Below are positions 56,401 through 64,000 of a stretch of 64,000 nucleotides of DNA, one piece after another. Source of the DNA: Maritimibacter sp. HL-12. GTDB lineage: Bacteria; Pseudomonadota; Alphaproteobacteria; Rhodobacterales; Rhodobacteraceae. Each line of letters opens with the position of its first letter. Positions within the stretch are counted from its first letter, which is position 1. A model generated the notes under the pieces. The model searched no databases. It saw only the letters and a program-made list of their open reading frames with translations, and was not told where the DNA came from. Position numbers and translations under genes: made by a program. The stretch covers positions 620,001-684,000 of the forward strand of contig NZ_FXBQ01000001.1 of the NCBI RefSeq assembly GCF_900177545.1, given 5' to 3'.

Positions 56401-57897
56401 TCAGTACAGGAGGAACAGGGTGATCGCGGGGAACAGGATCAGAATGGCGACGCGGATGATGTCGGAGGTGATGAAATAGAGCACCCCCTTGTAGGTTTCG
56501 ATGATCGGCGTCGACCGGTCCATCGCGTTGATAATGAACAGGATCATCCCCACCGGCGGGGTGATCAGGCCAACCTCGACGACAATCAGCACGATTATGC
56601 CAAACCACAGCGCGGTGTATTCCACGCCGATCGCGTTGGCCCGCGCCTCGGTGAACCGCACCCCAATTTCGGCCGCAAGTTGACGCGGCACCTCAACCCC
56701 TTGGGCAAGCAATGCCTTGATCTCGTCCAGGACCTCCGGCGCGACGCCCTCGCCCGCGCCAGCCTTGATCGCCTCACGGATCATGTCGTGCTGCATCGAC
56801 ACGAAATCCACCAGCCCGAAATCGAGCACCGAAATGATCGGGTAGAAGATCGGGATGGTCAGAAGGATCATTGACAGGCTGTCCATCAAGCAGCCGAGCA
56901 GGAGATAGAACACGAGGATGATGATGAGCACGGTCCAGGGGCTGAAGCCCTGCTCCACCACCCATCCCGCCGCCGTTTGCGGCACTTGCGTGACCGCGAG
57001 AAAGCCGTTGTAGAAGGCCGCGCCGAGCACGATGAAGAAGATCATCGCCGTCGAGCGCGCGGTGGCGGTGAAGGAGCCGAGCAATTCCTTGAAGTTGAGC
57101 CCCTTGTTGGCGAAGGCGATCAGCCCGGTGCCGAGCGCCCCCACGGCGGCGCCCTCGGTGGGCGTGAACAGCCCGCCGTAGATGCCGCCCACCACGAGAG
57201 CGAAGACCAGCAGAACCGGCCAGACGTTCAGCAGGGCGACGAAACGCTCGCTGTAGGGCACCGGCGGGCGGACGCCCGCGCTATCGGGATTGAGACGGAC
57301 ATAGATCGAGATGGTGAGGATGTAGCCCAGCGCCGCCAGCAGGCCGGGGATGATCGCCACGAGGAAGAGCTTGGCGATGTTCTGCTCGGCGAGGATGGCA
57401 TAGATCACCAGCACCACCGAGGGCGGGATGAGGATGCCCAGCGTGCCGCCGGCGGCGAGCGTGGCGGTGGAGAACCCGCCCGAGTAGCCGTATTTGCGCA
57501 GTTCGGGCAGCGCGGTGCGGCCCATGGTGGCCGCCGTCGCCAGCGAGGAGCCGCAGATCGCCCCGAAGCCCGCGCAGGCACCGATCGCGGCCATGGCCAC
57601 ACCGCCCTTGCGGTGCCCGAGCCAGCCCTCGGCCGCCCGGAACAGCGCCTGGCTCATGCCGCCGATGGTGGCGAAATGGCCCATCAGCAGGAACAGCGGC
57701 ACGATCGAGAGCGAATAGGACGCGAAGGTGGTGTAGGGTTCGGTTTTCAGTTTGGCGAGGGCGGTGGAGAAGCCATCGTTGACAACGCCAAGGCCGAGAA
57801 AGCCCGCGAGGAACATGGCCAGCCCGATCGGCACCCGCAGGAAGATCGCCAGCATCAGGAGCGGGAAAGACCACAGTCCGATTTCGATATTACTCAA
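56401..57897 (-). CDS. TRAP transporter large permease (DctM-like), with insertion
   Basis: This 498-residue membrane protein of the DctM family shows IGLAMFLAGFLGLGVVN, GACAGFGAICGSSLATAATMG, GGTLGILIPPSVVLVIY, and EVGLITPPVGMILFI. A hydrophilic insert of about 65 residues (361-428) lies between the penultimate segments, which makes it longer than typical DctM (about 430). It overlaps the small permease gene by ATGA. It imports an organic acid with a sodium gradient. Confidence 0.93.
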   Translation of the reverse strand: MSNIEIGLWSFPLLMLAIFLRVPIGLAMFLAGFLGLGVVNDGFSTALAKLKTEPYTTFASYSLSIVPLFLLMGHFATIGGMSQALFRAAEGWLGHRKGGVAMAAIGACAGFGAICGSSLATAATMGRTALPELRKYGYSGGFSTATLAAGGTLGILIPPSVVLVIYAILAEQNIAKLFLVAIIPGLLAALGYILTISIYVRLNPDSAGVRPPVPYSERFVALLNVWPVLLVFALVVGGIYGGLFTPTEGAAVGALGTGLIAFANKGLNFKELLGSFTATARSTAMIFFIVLGAAFYNGFLAVTQVPQTAAGWVVEQGFSPWTVLIIILVFYLLLGCLMDSLSMILLTIPIFYPIISVLDFGLVDFVSMQHDMIREAIKAGAGEGVAPEVLDEIKALLAQGVEVPRQLAAEIGVRFTEARANAIGVEYTALWFGIIVLIVVEVGLITPPVGMILFIINAMDRSTPIIETYKGVLYFITSDIIRVAILILFPAITLFLLY

Positions 57898-58505
57898 TGT
57901 TCCGCTCCCTCACCGACAGGCGCGATCTTGCGGCCGGTCGCCAGTTCGGCAATGCGCGCGAGCGCGAGATAAATGGATACCACCGCCGCAAGTGCGGCGC
58001 CGACAAGGCTGGCGGCATAGCCCCACCAGATCGGCACTTGCAGAAGGAAGGTGGTCTGGCCACGGTTGAACTTGTCCTGCGTGCCCTCCCAAAGCTGCAT
58101 CGCGATGAAGATCAACACGATGGCAAAGACGGTGTCGATCACGGCCGTGAGCACACGGTCACCGCGCTCGGGCAGCCAGGAGGTGAAAATATCGACGGTG
58201 GCATGCGCCCCGGTGATCTGGGCGAGGGGCAGGAAGGAGAAGATCGCGAAGGCGATGCCAGCCTCGACAAGCTCGTAATCGCCGTTGACCGGGCCGAGCT
58301 TGATCGGACCCCAGAGGCCCGGCACCTGAACGCCCAGCATCCAATCGGCGAAGCCTTTGGCGAAGCCTTGAAAGAAGTCATTGTGCAGCAGGGCGTTGAG
58401 TTCACGCCCGAGGATCGAAATCACAACGATCCCCACGAGGGCGCTCAGCACGAAACCCCCGGCGATGGCCATGTATCTCGACACTCCGAGAAAGAAGCGA
58501 TGCAT
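57894..58505 (-). CDS. TRAP transporter small permease (DctQ-like)
   Basis: This 203-residue protein has four membrane helices: FVLSALVGIVVISILGRELNAL, YELVEAGIAFAIFSFLPLAQITGAHATVDIF and VIDTVFAIVLIFIAMQLWEG, and AASLVGAALAAVVSIYLAL. The family motif LPLAQITGAHATVDIF is well kept. It pairs with the DctM protein to form the membrane part. Confidence 0.92.
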   Translation of the reverse strand: MHRFFLGVSRYMAIAGGFVLSALVGIVVISILGRELNALLHNDFFQGFAKGFADWMLGVQVPGLWGPIKLGPVNGDYELVEAGIAFAIFSFLPLAQITGAHATVDIFTSWLPERGDRVLTAVIDTVFAIVLIFIAMQLWEGTQDKFNRGQTTFLLQVPIWWGYAASLVGAALAAVVSIYLALARIAELATGRKIAPVGEGAEH

Positions 58506-58549
58506 GATCTGCCCCCCGGCGGTCACCCCGCCATCCTTGACATTGGAGT

Positions 58550-58580
58550 GCGCGCGGCGGAGCTTCTGCCCGCCGCGCGC
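58550..58580 (-). other. Hairpin in the gap between binding protein and permease genes
   Basis: Arms GCGCGCGGCGG (58550-58560) and CCGCCGCGCGC (58570-58580) pair 11 bases with a 9-base loop. It follows the binding-protein gene and precedes the small permease, a typical place for mRNA stabilising or attenuating stems that give more binding protein than permease. Confidence 0.7.
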
Positions 58581-58587
58581 CCGACGC

Positions 58588-59655
58588 TTATTTTGCGCCG
58601 TAGGTGTCGATGCTGGCCATGTCGGCAGCACATTCGGCCATCAGCGACCGGGCCTGGTCAATCAGGGCCTGGCCGTCCTTGCCAAGCGCGTCCATCTCCT
58701 CGACCCACTCGGCGTAGATCGGGTTGACGATCGCATCCCACACCTTGGCTTCTTCCTCCGAGACGGTGATGATGTTGTTGCCAAGATCAACGGCAACCTG
58801 GCGCGCCGGGCCATCCGCATCGGCCTGCGTGCCACCGGCAAAAACCGAGAACTCGAGGCCGGAGTTGGCGTCGATCACAGCCTTGTTCTCATCCGAGAGG
58901 TTCTCGTACACGTCCTTGTTCATCGCCAGAACGAAGGTGAGGTTGTAGAGCGCGGGGCCCTCGAACTCGGTGTGGTTGGTCACCAGCTCCGGAACCTTCA
59001 GCGAGTAGGTGACTTCCCACGGAATGGTGGTGCCGTCGATCACGCCCTTCGACAGGCCCTCGGACACCGCCGGAACCGGCATCCCCACCGGGGTGGCACC
59101 GACGCGCTCGAGCAGCTTGTTCACCGAGGTCGAGCCGCCGCGGATCTTCATGCCCTGGAGGTCTTCGGGTTTGGTCACCGGCTCGTTGGTATGGAACAGG
59201 CCAGGGCCGTGCACCCAGGTGCCGACGATTTTCAGATCGGAGAATTCGCCGTCCTTCATGTGCTCGTCGAACATCTTGTTGTAGGCGCAGGACGCCGCGC
59301 GGGCATCTTCCACCATGAAGGGCAGTTCGAACACCTCGGTGGTGCGGAAGCGGCCCGGGGTGTAGCCGTTCACGGTCCAGACCACGTCGGCGATCCCGTC
59401 GATCGCCTGGTCCATCAGCTCGGGCGGCGTGCCGCCCAGCGCCATCGCGGCGTAACGCTCGACCTTGATGCGGCCTTCGGAGTCTTTCTCGACGTTGTCG
59501 GCCCAGACATCGAGCACCAGCTTCGGCACATTGGCCTGCGCGGGCAGGAACTGGTGCAGCTTGAGTGTCACCTCCTGCGCCATGGCCGAACCGGCGGTCA
59601 GCGCCGACAGCGCCACACCAGCGGCGAGTCCGAGAATCGTTTTGCGTTTGGTCAT
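58588..59655 (-). CDS. TRAP transporter substrate-binding protein (DctP-like)
   Basis: This 355-residue periplasmic protein has a signal peptide (KTILGLAAGVALSALTAGSAMA). DctP features are VTLKLHQFLPAQANVPKLVLDVWADNVEKDSEGRIKVERY, PGLFHTNEPVTKPEDLQGMKIRGGSTSVNKLLERVGATPVGMPV and VTYSLKVPEL. It captures the ligand for the TRAP permease. The start at 59655 has a GGGAGGAAAA site. Confidence 0.94.
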   Translation of the reverse strand: MTKRKTILGLAAGVALSALTAGSAMAQEVTLKLHQFLPAQANVPKLVLDVWADNVEKDSEGRIKVERYAAMALGGTPPELMDQAIDGIADVVWTVNGYTPGRFRTTEVFELPFMVEDARAASCAYNKMFDEHMKDGEFSDLKIVGTWVHGPGLFHTNEPVTKPEDLQGMKIRGGSTSVNKLLERVGATPVGMPVPAVSEGLSKGVIDGTTIPWEVTYSLKVPELVTNHTEFEGPALYNLTFVLAMNKDVYENLSDENKAVIDANSGLEFSVFAGGTQADADGPARQVAVDLGNNIITVSEEEAKVWDAIVNPIYAEWVEEMDALGKDGQALIDQARSLMAECAADMASIDTYGAK

Positions 59656-59959
59656 TGGTTTTCCTCCCTGGTAACCAAGCTTATTGGCATTATAGTGCGC
59701 TATTTGCCATATATTGCCGCTTTCTTCCACCGGAATCTCCCCATTCCAGCAAAAATCTGCGGCGCAACGACGCAACTATCTGGATGGTATTGTTATTCCG
59801 CATAACAGTTCTTTGCAATACCTAATGGTGCGGGGGGATCGGCTTTCACAGGCGCGTTGGCGTTCAGCGCATCCTTACTCCGCCACGGAATGCCGCTCGG
59901 ATCAAGACTTTTCTCGACTCTGCGGTCGGTTTTGTAGATTCACGCCCGGCCCCGCCGGG
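59656..59959. other. 304-bp promoter region of the TRAP operon, no gene seen
   Basis: The stretch near 59681-59720 is AT-rich with TTGGCATTATAG...CTATTTGCCA, an imperfect dyad with arms GGCATTATAG and CTATTTGCC, followed by another TTGCC. It is a candidate operator/promoter for the binding-protein gene. The remainder (59730-59959) shows no clear gene, RNA or terminator. Confidence 0.5.
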
Positions 59960-60520
59960 TCAGCCCGGATCGTTCGGAGCCAATCCGTCGGTCATGACCT
60001 CGCCGATACCACGTGCCTTGAGGCCACGAACAACCTGCGGATCGTTGTTCGTATGCGGCCAGCTCAAAACGCCGGTCTCTTCCAAGGCCCGGAGCGCGAG
60101 CCCACCGCGCGCGTCCGGCTCGGGCGGGGAAAGACCGTTGAGGTCCATGTGACGCAGCCACAACAGAACATCGTCGTCATCGCCAGCGTAGCGGTACAGC
60201 GCCCAGATCACCTCGTCGAAACCGAGCGCGCGGGCCAGAGGATAATCCTCCGGCTGGTAAATCTGAACCACAAAGCGGTCGACAAGGTCGGGATAACGGG
60301 CAGCGATCACCTTCAGGGCCGTCGGCGTATCTCCCTTCACATCGGGAACGACCCGTTTGCCCGGTGTCTGCCTGGGCCAGTCGGCGAGGCTTTCGAGCGT
60401 GCAGTTGCGAAAACGCGCGGTCTCGCGACATGGGCCTCGAGGGCCTCAAGGCTCATCGCGCTGGCGATCATGCCAGTTTCGTCCCGGGAGACCGCCGCGC
60501 CCTCCCCGTCTGCACCGCGC
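59960..60520 (-). pseudogene. Broken glycerophosphodiester phosphodiesterase-like gene
   Basis: The minus strand encodes a GDPD-like C-terminal half: FRNCTLESLADWPRQTPGKR, VVPDVKGDTPTALKVI, FVVQIYQPEDYPLARALGFDEVIWALYRY, and WPHTNNDPQVVRGLKARGIGEVMTDGL. Upstream, MSLEALEAHVA lies in another frame; the family consensus needs one extra base near 60424 to join them. No N-terminal HRG-type catalytic part is found. It is therefore truncated and frameshifted. Confidence 0.7.
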
Positions 60521-60704
60521 GTGCATTGATCCGCCCGCCTGCCCGTGGACCCCTCATGACCTTTCCCCTCCCCCCACCAAAGATGCGAATGGACAGGGGC
60601 GCGCGCACTGCCCGATCGTCGCAGCACCGGCTTTTTCGATTGCCTCGCGCCTTGACAGGCGTAAGACTCGTTCCAAGGTTCAGCCACCGAAGGAACGTCT
60701 GCGG

Positions 60705-61478
60705 ATGAATGGCCTTGAAAGATTTTTCGCTTGTCTCCTGCTCGCCGTCAGCCTGCCCTTGGCGGCGTCGGCTCAGGAAGCCCCGCGCGGGCTCCTGTCG
60801 ATCACCTTCGACGACGCCAGCCGCTCGCAATACAAGCACGGGCTGCGGATCGCCAAGGATTACGACATCGTCGGCACGCTCTTCGTGATCACCAGCGAGG
60901 CCGACGGAAGCCAGCGCGATCCGAATTCCTGGTTCATGAACTGGCGCGAGGTTCGCGCCTTTCGCGCTGCCGGCTGGGAAATCGGCTCGCACAGCGATAC
61001 CCACCCCCACCTCACGCAATTGCCGACCGCCGATATCATTCGCGAACTGGACGTTTCCCGCGAAGCCATCGAGGCTTATGTTGGCGTTCGGCCCGTCTCC
61101 TTCGCCTCGCCCTATGGCGACCACGACGCCAGAACGGTCGGCCTTGTCACCGAGCGTTTCAGCAATCACCTGCTTGCCTGGGGCGGCACGGAAGGCCGCA
61201 ACCACCCGGCAACCACCGATCGGGCGATGATCTCGCGCATGAACGTGAATTGGAACACGCCACCGGAACACTACTGCGCCGAGATCCGCGCCGCCGCCGC
61301 GAACGGTATCTGGCTGGTGCTGATGTTCCATCAGATCGTTGAATCTGATCCCGAGCCCTACACGCTGGCCCTCAACGATTTCGAGGAAATCATGAGCTGC
61401 GCCGCCGAGGCGCGCGATGCAGGCGCGATCAGGATCGAAACGGTGCGCGACGCCATGGCGCTGATCTCCCGGCGCTGA
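60705..61478 (+). CDS. Secreted polysaccharide deacetylase
   Basis: This 257-residue protein has a signal peptide (FACLLLAVSLPLAASAQ). The NodB fold shows LLSITFDDASRSQ (the Asp), IGSHSDTHPHLTQLP (metal-binding His pair) and FASPYGDHDARTV, then LVLMFHQIVESD. It removes acetyl groups from a polysaccharide in the envelope. It converges on the DUF3131 gene with a 10-base gap. Confidence 0.9.
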   Translation: MNGLERFFACLLLAVSLPLAASAQEAPRGLLSITFDDASRSQYKHGLRIAKDYDIVGTLFVITSEADGSQRDPNSWFMNWREVRAFRAAGWEIGSHSDTHPHLTQLPTADIIRELDVSREAIEAYVGVRPVSFASPYGDHDARTVGLVTERFSNHLLAWGGTEGRNHPATTDRAMISRMNVNWNTPPEHYCAEIRAAAANGIWLVLMFHQIVESDPEPYTLALNDFEEIMSCAAEARDAGAIRIETVRDAMALISRR

Positions 61479-61488
61479 GCGGGCGCGG

Positions 61489-64000
61489 TCATCCACGGTT
61501 GCGCAGCTGGTGCGCGATGGCGCTCAGGATCACCCCGTTGGTGTTGATGTCGGTATAGCCCGGCATGGCCTCGCCGCTGCCGGTGAAAACGCCGATCGAG
61601 AACCCCAATCCCTCGATACGGGCCTTCTCGCGGATGAGATCCACCAGCCGCCGGGTGTAGGGATGCGGGTAATGCGCGGCCCAGAGATAGGCCGCCTTGG
61701 CGCTGATCACCTCGACCTTCGCGCGGAAGCCATCGGTGTCATAGGCCGGGTCGGGGTTGGCCGCCATGATCACCCAGCCCTGTTCTCCCGGCAAATCGAT
61801 GCGCAGCCCCTGGTAGGTGAACCAAGGTGCCTCGTGCAGCGAAATCTCGGAAACGCACTTGAGCCGGCCGGTCGTCTCGAACGAGGTAAGCTGGGCGTCG
61901 AACAGCAACTCGCTCAGGCAATGCGAGGCTTCGGAATGGCCCAACTCGGTCGCTTCGAGCAGCAGCGGTTCGGTCGTGTAATGGCCGATGAACGCCACGC
62001 TGTGCAGAAGGCTCATGCAAAAATCGGGGCCGTCACCGCTGTCGGGTTCCGGATAGGGCGAGGCAACCTCGATCCCCCAACCGGCAAGGCCCCGGCGCAC
62101 ATAGGGCGTGCAATGGCTCTGGAAGGCTTCGACCCAACCGCCGCCCTTGTGATCGAAAGGGCGGTCGTCGCGGAGCGTCGCGGCGATGTCCCAGCTTTCG
62201 AAGAGCTTGCTGGCATAGGCCTCCGAAACAAGCCCGGCGTCACGGGCCGAGGCCAGCGCGATGAGCATCCGCGCCGTGTCGCAGAGATCGAAGCCCCGGC
62301 GCAATGCCTCGCCGCTGTCGGTCGAAAGGAACAATGGCGGCAGCCGCAGCCCGTCGATTGTCTGCACCGGGACATGGTCGAAGATCGCTTCGATCTGCGC
62401 GCCGGCCTCAACGGTATCGACCAGCCCGATCTCGCGGGCCGCGATGATGCCCTGCACCTGGCTGCCCAGATCCCAGAGCGTTGCCTGTTGAAAGGCGATC
62501 AGGCCGGAATCGGATTTCTGGACGGTGCCCGCGCCCATGCCGGTCTTTTCGTTGGAATGCCGCGCGAAATAGCGCCAGGCCAGCGCGGCATCATCTTGCA
62601 GCTTTTCGCGCTCCACCGCCGCCAGCCGTCCGGTTTGCGGCGGATCGCTGTGCCGGCGCAGGCGCGCGGACTGGAAACGCGCGAGGATTGGGGTTGGTGC
62701 CACGAGGTGTTCGGCAAGGTCGACGACCGGGAAGAACCGCACCGTCCCCCCGTCGCGCAGGCGGGCAAGAGCAAGCGCCAAAGCAGCGCGATCAAGTTCG
62801 GTGGGGACGTCCCCGGCGGTCACCAGAAGCGCGTGATCGGACGACGCAACAGGCGCATCGGGGCCGAGGCGCGCAAGGTCGCTTCCGCGCAGGAGCGGGA
62901 TCCAGAGCCGGGCGTCTGACCCGAGATAGGGGCCCGTCGCAGCGCCCTCCTCGAAGAGAACGATACGCGCCGGGTCCGCCTCGGAGACGCCGGCCCCGTT
63001 CATCTCCACGACGCAGGGAGGGATGACCGCGTCCGCCGCGAGCGCCGTTCCGTCGGCAACGCAATGGGCCGATGCCGACGCGCCTGCACCCTGCGTATCG
63101 TCGCGCAGGAGCGTATAGGGCAACCCGTTGCGATCCAGCTCGCCGATCAGGCCGGCGATCACCCCGCCGGTTTGCAGATCGCTCTCGCTCTCGGGCTTGA
63201 GCACGATCGCGAGGCCGGCCGGGGGCTGCGCACTGAGTCTCAGCACCAGATCGATCGGCCGCGTGCAGCGCCGGACCCCGCGATCCATCGCGACCCGCAG
63301 CCGCGAGGCGACGCCTTCAAATCCTGCCAGCAGTTCGGCATCCGGCCCTGCCCCGATCGGCACGCGCAAGGCGAGAAGTCCGCCCCCGGCGGCCTGCAGC
63401 AGGGTCTCGACACGGGTGATCGCCGTCGCGACACCGGATTGCAGGTCCAACTCGATCCCGCCGGAATAGACGATCTGCTGCCGCCCGATGCTCGACAGCC
63501 GGGCGGCCTCGCCCTCGCCATCGCCCCCGAGCGCCAGCAGCGCATGGAAGCCGGCCGAGCGGAAAGCCGGGAAATCCACCCCGTCGCCGGTGCCACGGAC
63601 AAAGACCGAGGGCACCACCAAGGGGTCCCCCTCCGGTGCGCCGACCTCGGCCAGGTCGCTCAGACGCCGGCGCAAGGTGCCCGCCGCCAGCATCTGGAAA
63701 TAGCGCGCGCTCGCCGCCCCGGGCGCGTATCCCGCCACCAGTTCGACAAGGCCCGGCTCTCGCCGCGCCAGATCGGCGGCGGTCTCCATCGCGGGCGACA
63801 GCGGGGCGTCACCCTCCAGCACGAGGCACAACGGGATCGCGTTTGAAATGAAGACCTCGGCCACCGCCGCGAGGCTCTCCGGCGCGGTCTTCGGCCCGAT
63901 GCCGGTCAGGCAGAGCACGAGATTATCGGGCGCCCCCTGAGCGAAGGCGAAGCGGAGAGTCGCGGCCCCCAGCGGCACGGCAGCCAGACCGGCTCGCAGA
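61489..64000 (-). CDS. Large DUF3131-domain protein, 5' end cut by window edge
   Basis: At least 836 residues. The frame has no stop to the right edge, so the true start may lie beyond (a GTG at 63978 is the first start inside). The C-terminal 330 residues carry DUF3131: LAWRYFARHSNEKTGMGAGTVQ, TLWDLGSQVQGIIAAREIGLVDT, and LPPLFLSTDSGEALRRGFDLCDTARMLIALASARDAG. The N-terminal 400 residues have alternating alpha/beta sequence, perhaps a degenerate carbohydrate-active domain. The neighbouring deacetylase suggests exopolysaccharide work. Confidence 0.78.
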   Translation of the reverse strand, partial: LRAGLAAVPLGAATLRFAFAQGAPDNLVLCLTGIGPKTAPESLAAVAEVFISNAIPLCLVLEGDAPLSPAMETAADLARREPGLVELVAGYAPGAASARYFQMLAAGTLRRRLSDLAEVGAPEGDPLVVPSVFVRGTGDGVDFPAFRSAGFHALLALGGDGEGEAARLSSIGRQQIVYSGGIELDLQSGVATAITRVETLLQAAGGGLLALRVPIGAGPDAELLAGFEGVASRLRVAMDRGVRRCTRPIDLVLRLSAQPPAGLAIVLKPESESDLQTGGVIAGLIGELDRNGLPYTLLRDDTQGAGASASAHCVADGTALAADAVIPPCVVEMNGAGVSEADPARIVLFEEGAATGPYLGSDARLWIPLLRGSDLARLGPDAPVASSDHALLVTAGDVPTELDRAALALALARLRDGGTVRFFPVVDLAEHLVAPTPILARFQSARLRRHSDPPQTGRLAAVEREKLQDDAALAWRYFARHSNEKTGMGAGTVQKSDSGLIAFQQATLWDLGSQVQGIIAAREIGLVDTVEAGAQIEAIFDHVPVQTIDGLRLPPLFLSTDSGEALRRGFDLCDTARMLIALASARDAGLVSEAYASKLFESWDIAATLRDDRPFDHKGGGWVEAFQSHCTPYVRRGLAGWGIEVASPYPEPDSGDGPDFCMSLLHSVAFIGHYTTEPLLLEATELGHSEASHCLSELLFDAQLTSFETTGRLKCVSEISLHEAPWFTYQGLRIDLPGEQGWVIMAANPDPAYDTDGFRAKVEVISAKAAYLWAAHYPHPYTRRLVDLIREKARIEGLGFSIGVFTGSGEAMPGYTDINTNGVILSAIAHQLRNRG

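Noticed and set aside
1-64000. tRNA, rRNA and CRISPR arrays
   Set aside because: No cloverleaf-like, rRNA-like or regularly spaced repeat sequence was recognised on reading.

Overview
The window is high-GC alphaproteobacterial chromosome, most likely from the Rhodobacteraceae. Pointers are the ribF/ycgN-type/aldolase neighbourhood, a perfect Fnr-type box before a cytochrome c peroxidase, a GTA-type 3TM holin in the phage, and a DUF2161 gene. About half of the window (1 to about 33.1 kb) is a transposable, Mu-type prophage. The rest is ordinary chromosome.

Prophage. It lies in reverse orientation, with the immunity end on the right. A divergent immunity region (31.6-32.4 kb) has an S24-type cleavable repressor on the plus strand, three evenly spaced operators, and an early operon on the minus strand. 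The early operon runs through small DNA-binding proteins, a ParB-like protein, the MuA transposase, the MuB ATPase, further small regulators, DUF3164, a DnaA-C-like protein, GemA and a Mor/C-type activator. A lysis and head block follows: endolysin, GTA-type holin, DUF2730, gp26, DUF3486, terminase, portal, F, protease/scaffold, major head protein, gp36, gpG and gp37, as in Mu. From 10.6 kb to the left edge the morphogenesis genes switch to a complete P2-type contractile tail block in P2 order (V W J I H G FI FII E/E' T U X D). A papain-like peptidase and the start of a Dam-like methylase come last. The phage therefore has Mu-type replication, head and control genes joined to a P2-type tail. 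The same 12-bp dyad lies before the endolysin and before the protease gene, which are the positions of the Mu late promoters Plys and PI. Gene E carries a T7 slippery run whose -1 shift fuses E to E'. A cluster of four GGGACG-type repeats at 32976-33094 probably marks the transposase-binding phage end. The other end lies left of the window.

Chromosome, 33.1-49.5 kb. This part holds a di-haem peroxidase under an Fnr-type box, a small basic protein, a DUF2161 nuclease-fold protein, manganese pyrophosphatase, and two rhodaneses (one cytoplasmic, one exported) that share a 22-bp promoter box. It continues with a HAD hydrolase, MaoC hydratase, ribF, a cysteine-cluster protein, threonine aldolase, an isomerase/hydrolase pair, prs, a zinc-peptidase-like lipoprotein, a DsrE protein, a D-2-hydroxyacid dehydrogenase, an SH3 protein, a capsule-type protein and a CDF metal transporter.

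Chromosome, 49.5-59.7 kb. A minus-strand catabolic cluster combines a TRAP transporter with a crotonase, a MarR regulator, a feruloyl-CoA-synthase-like ligase, a thiolase, an amidohydrolase and an acyl-CoA dehydrogenase. It looks like uptake and side-chain degradation of a hydroxycinnamate-like aromatic acid. The right edge has a broken glycerophosphodiesterase gene, a secreted polysaccharide deacetylase and a large DUF3131 protein cut by the window end. No tRNA, rRNA or CRISPR array was seen.
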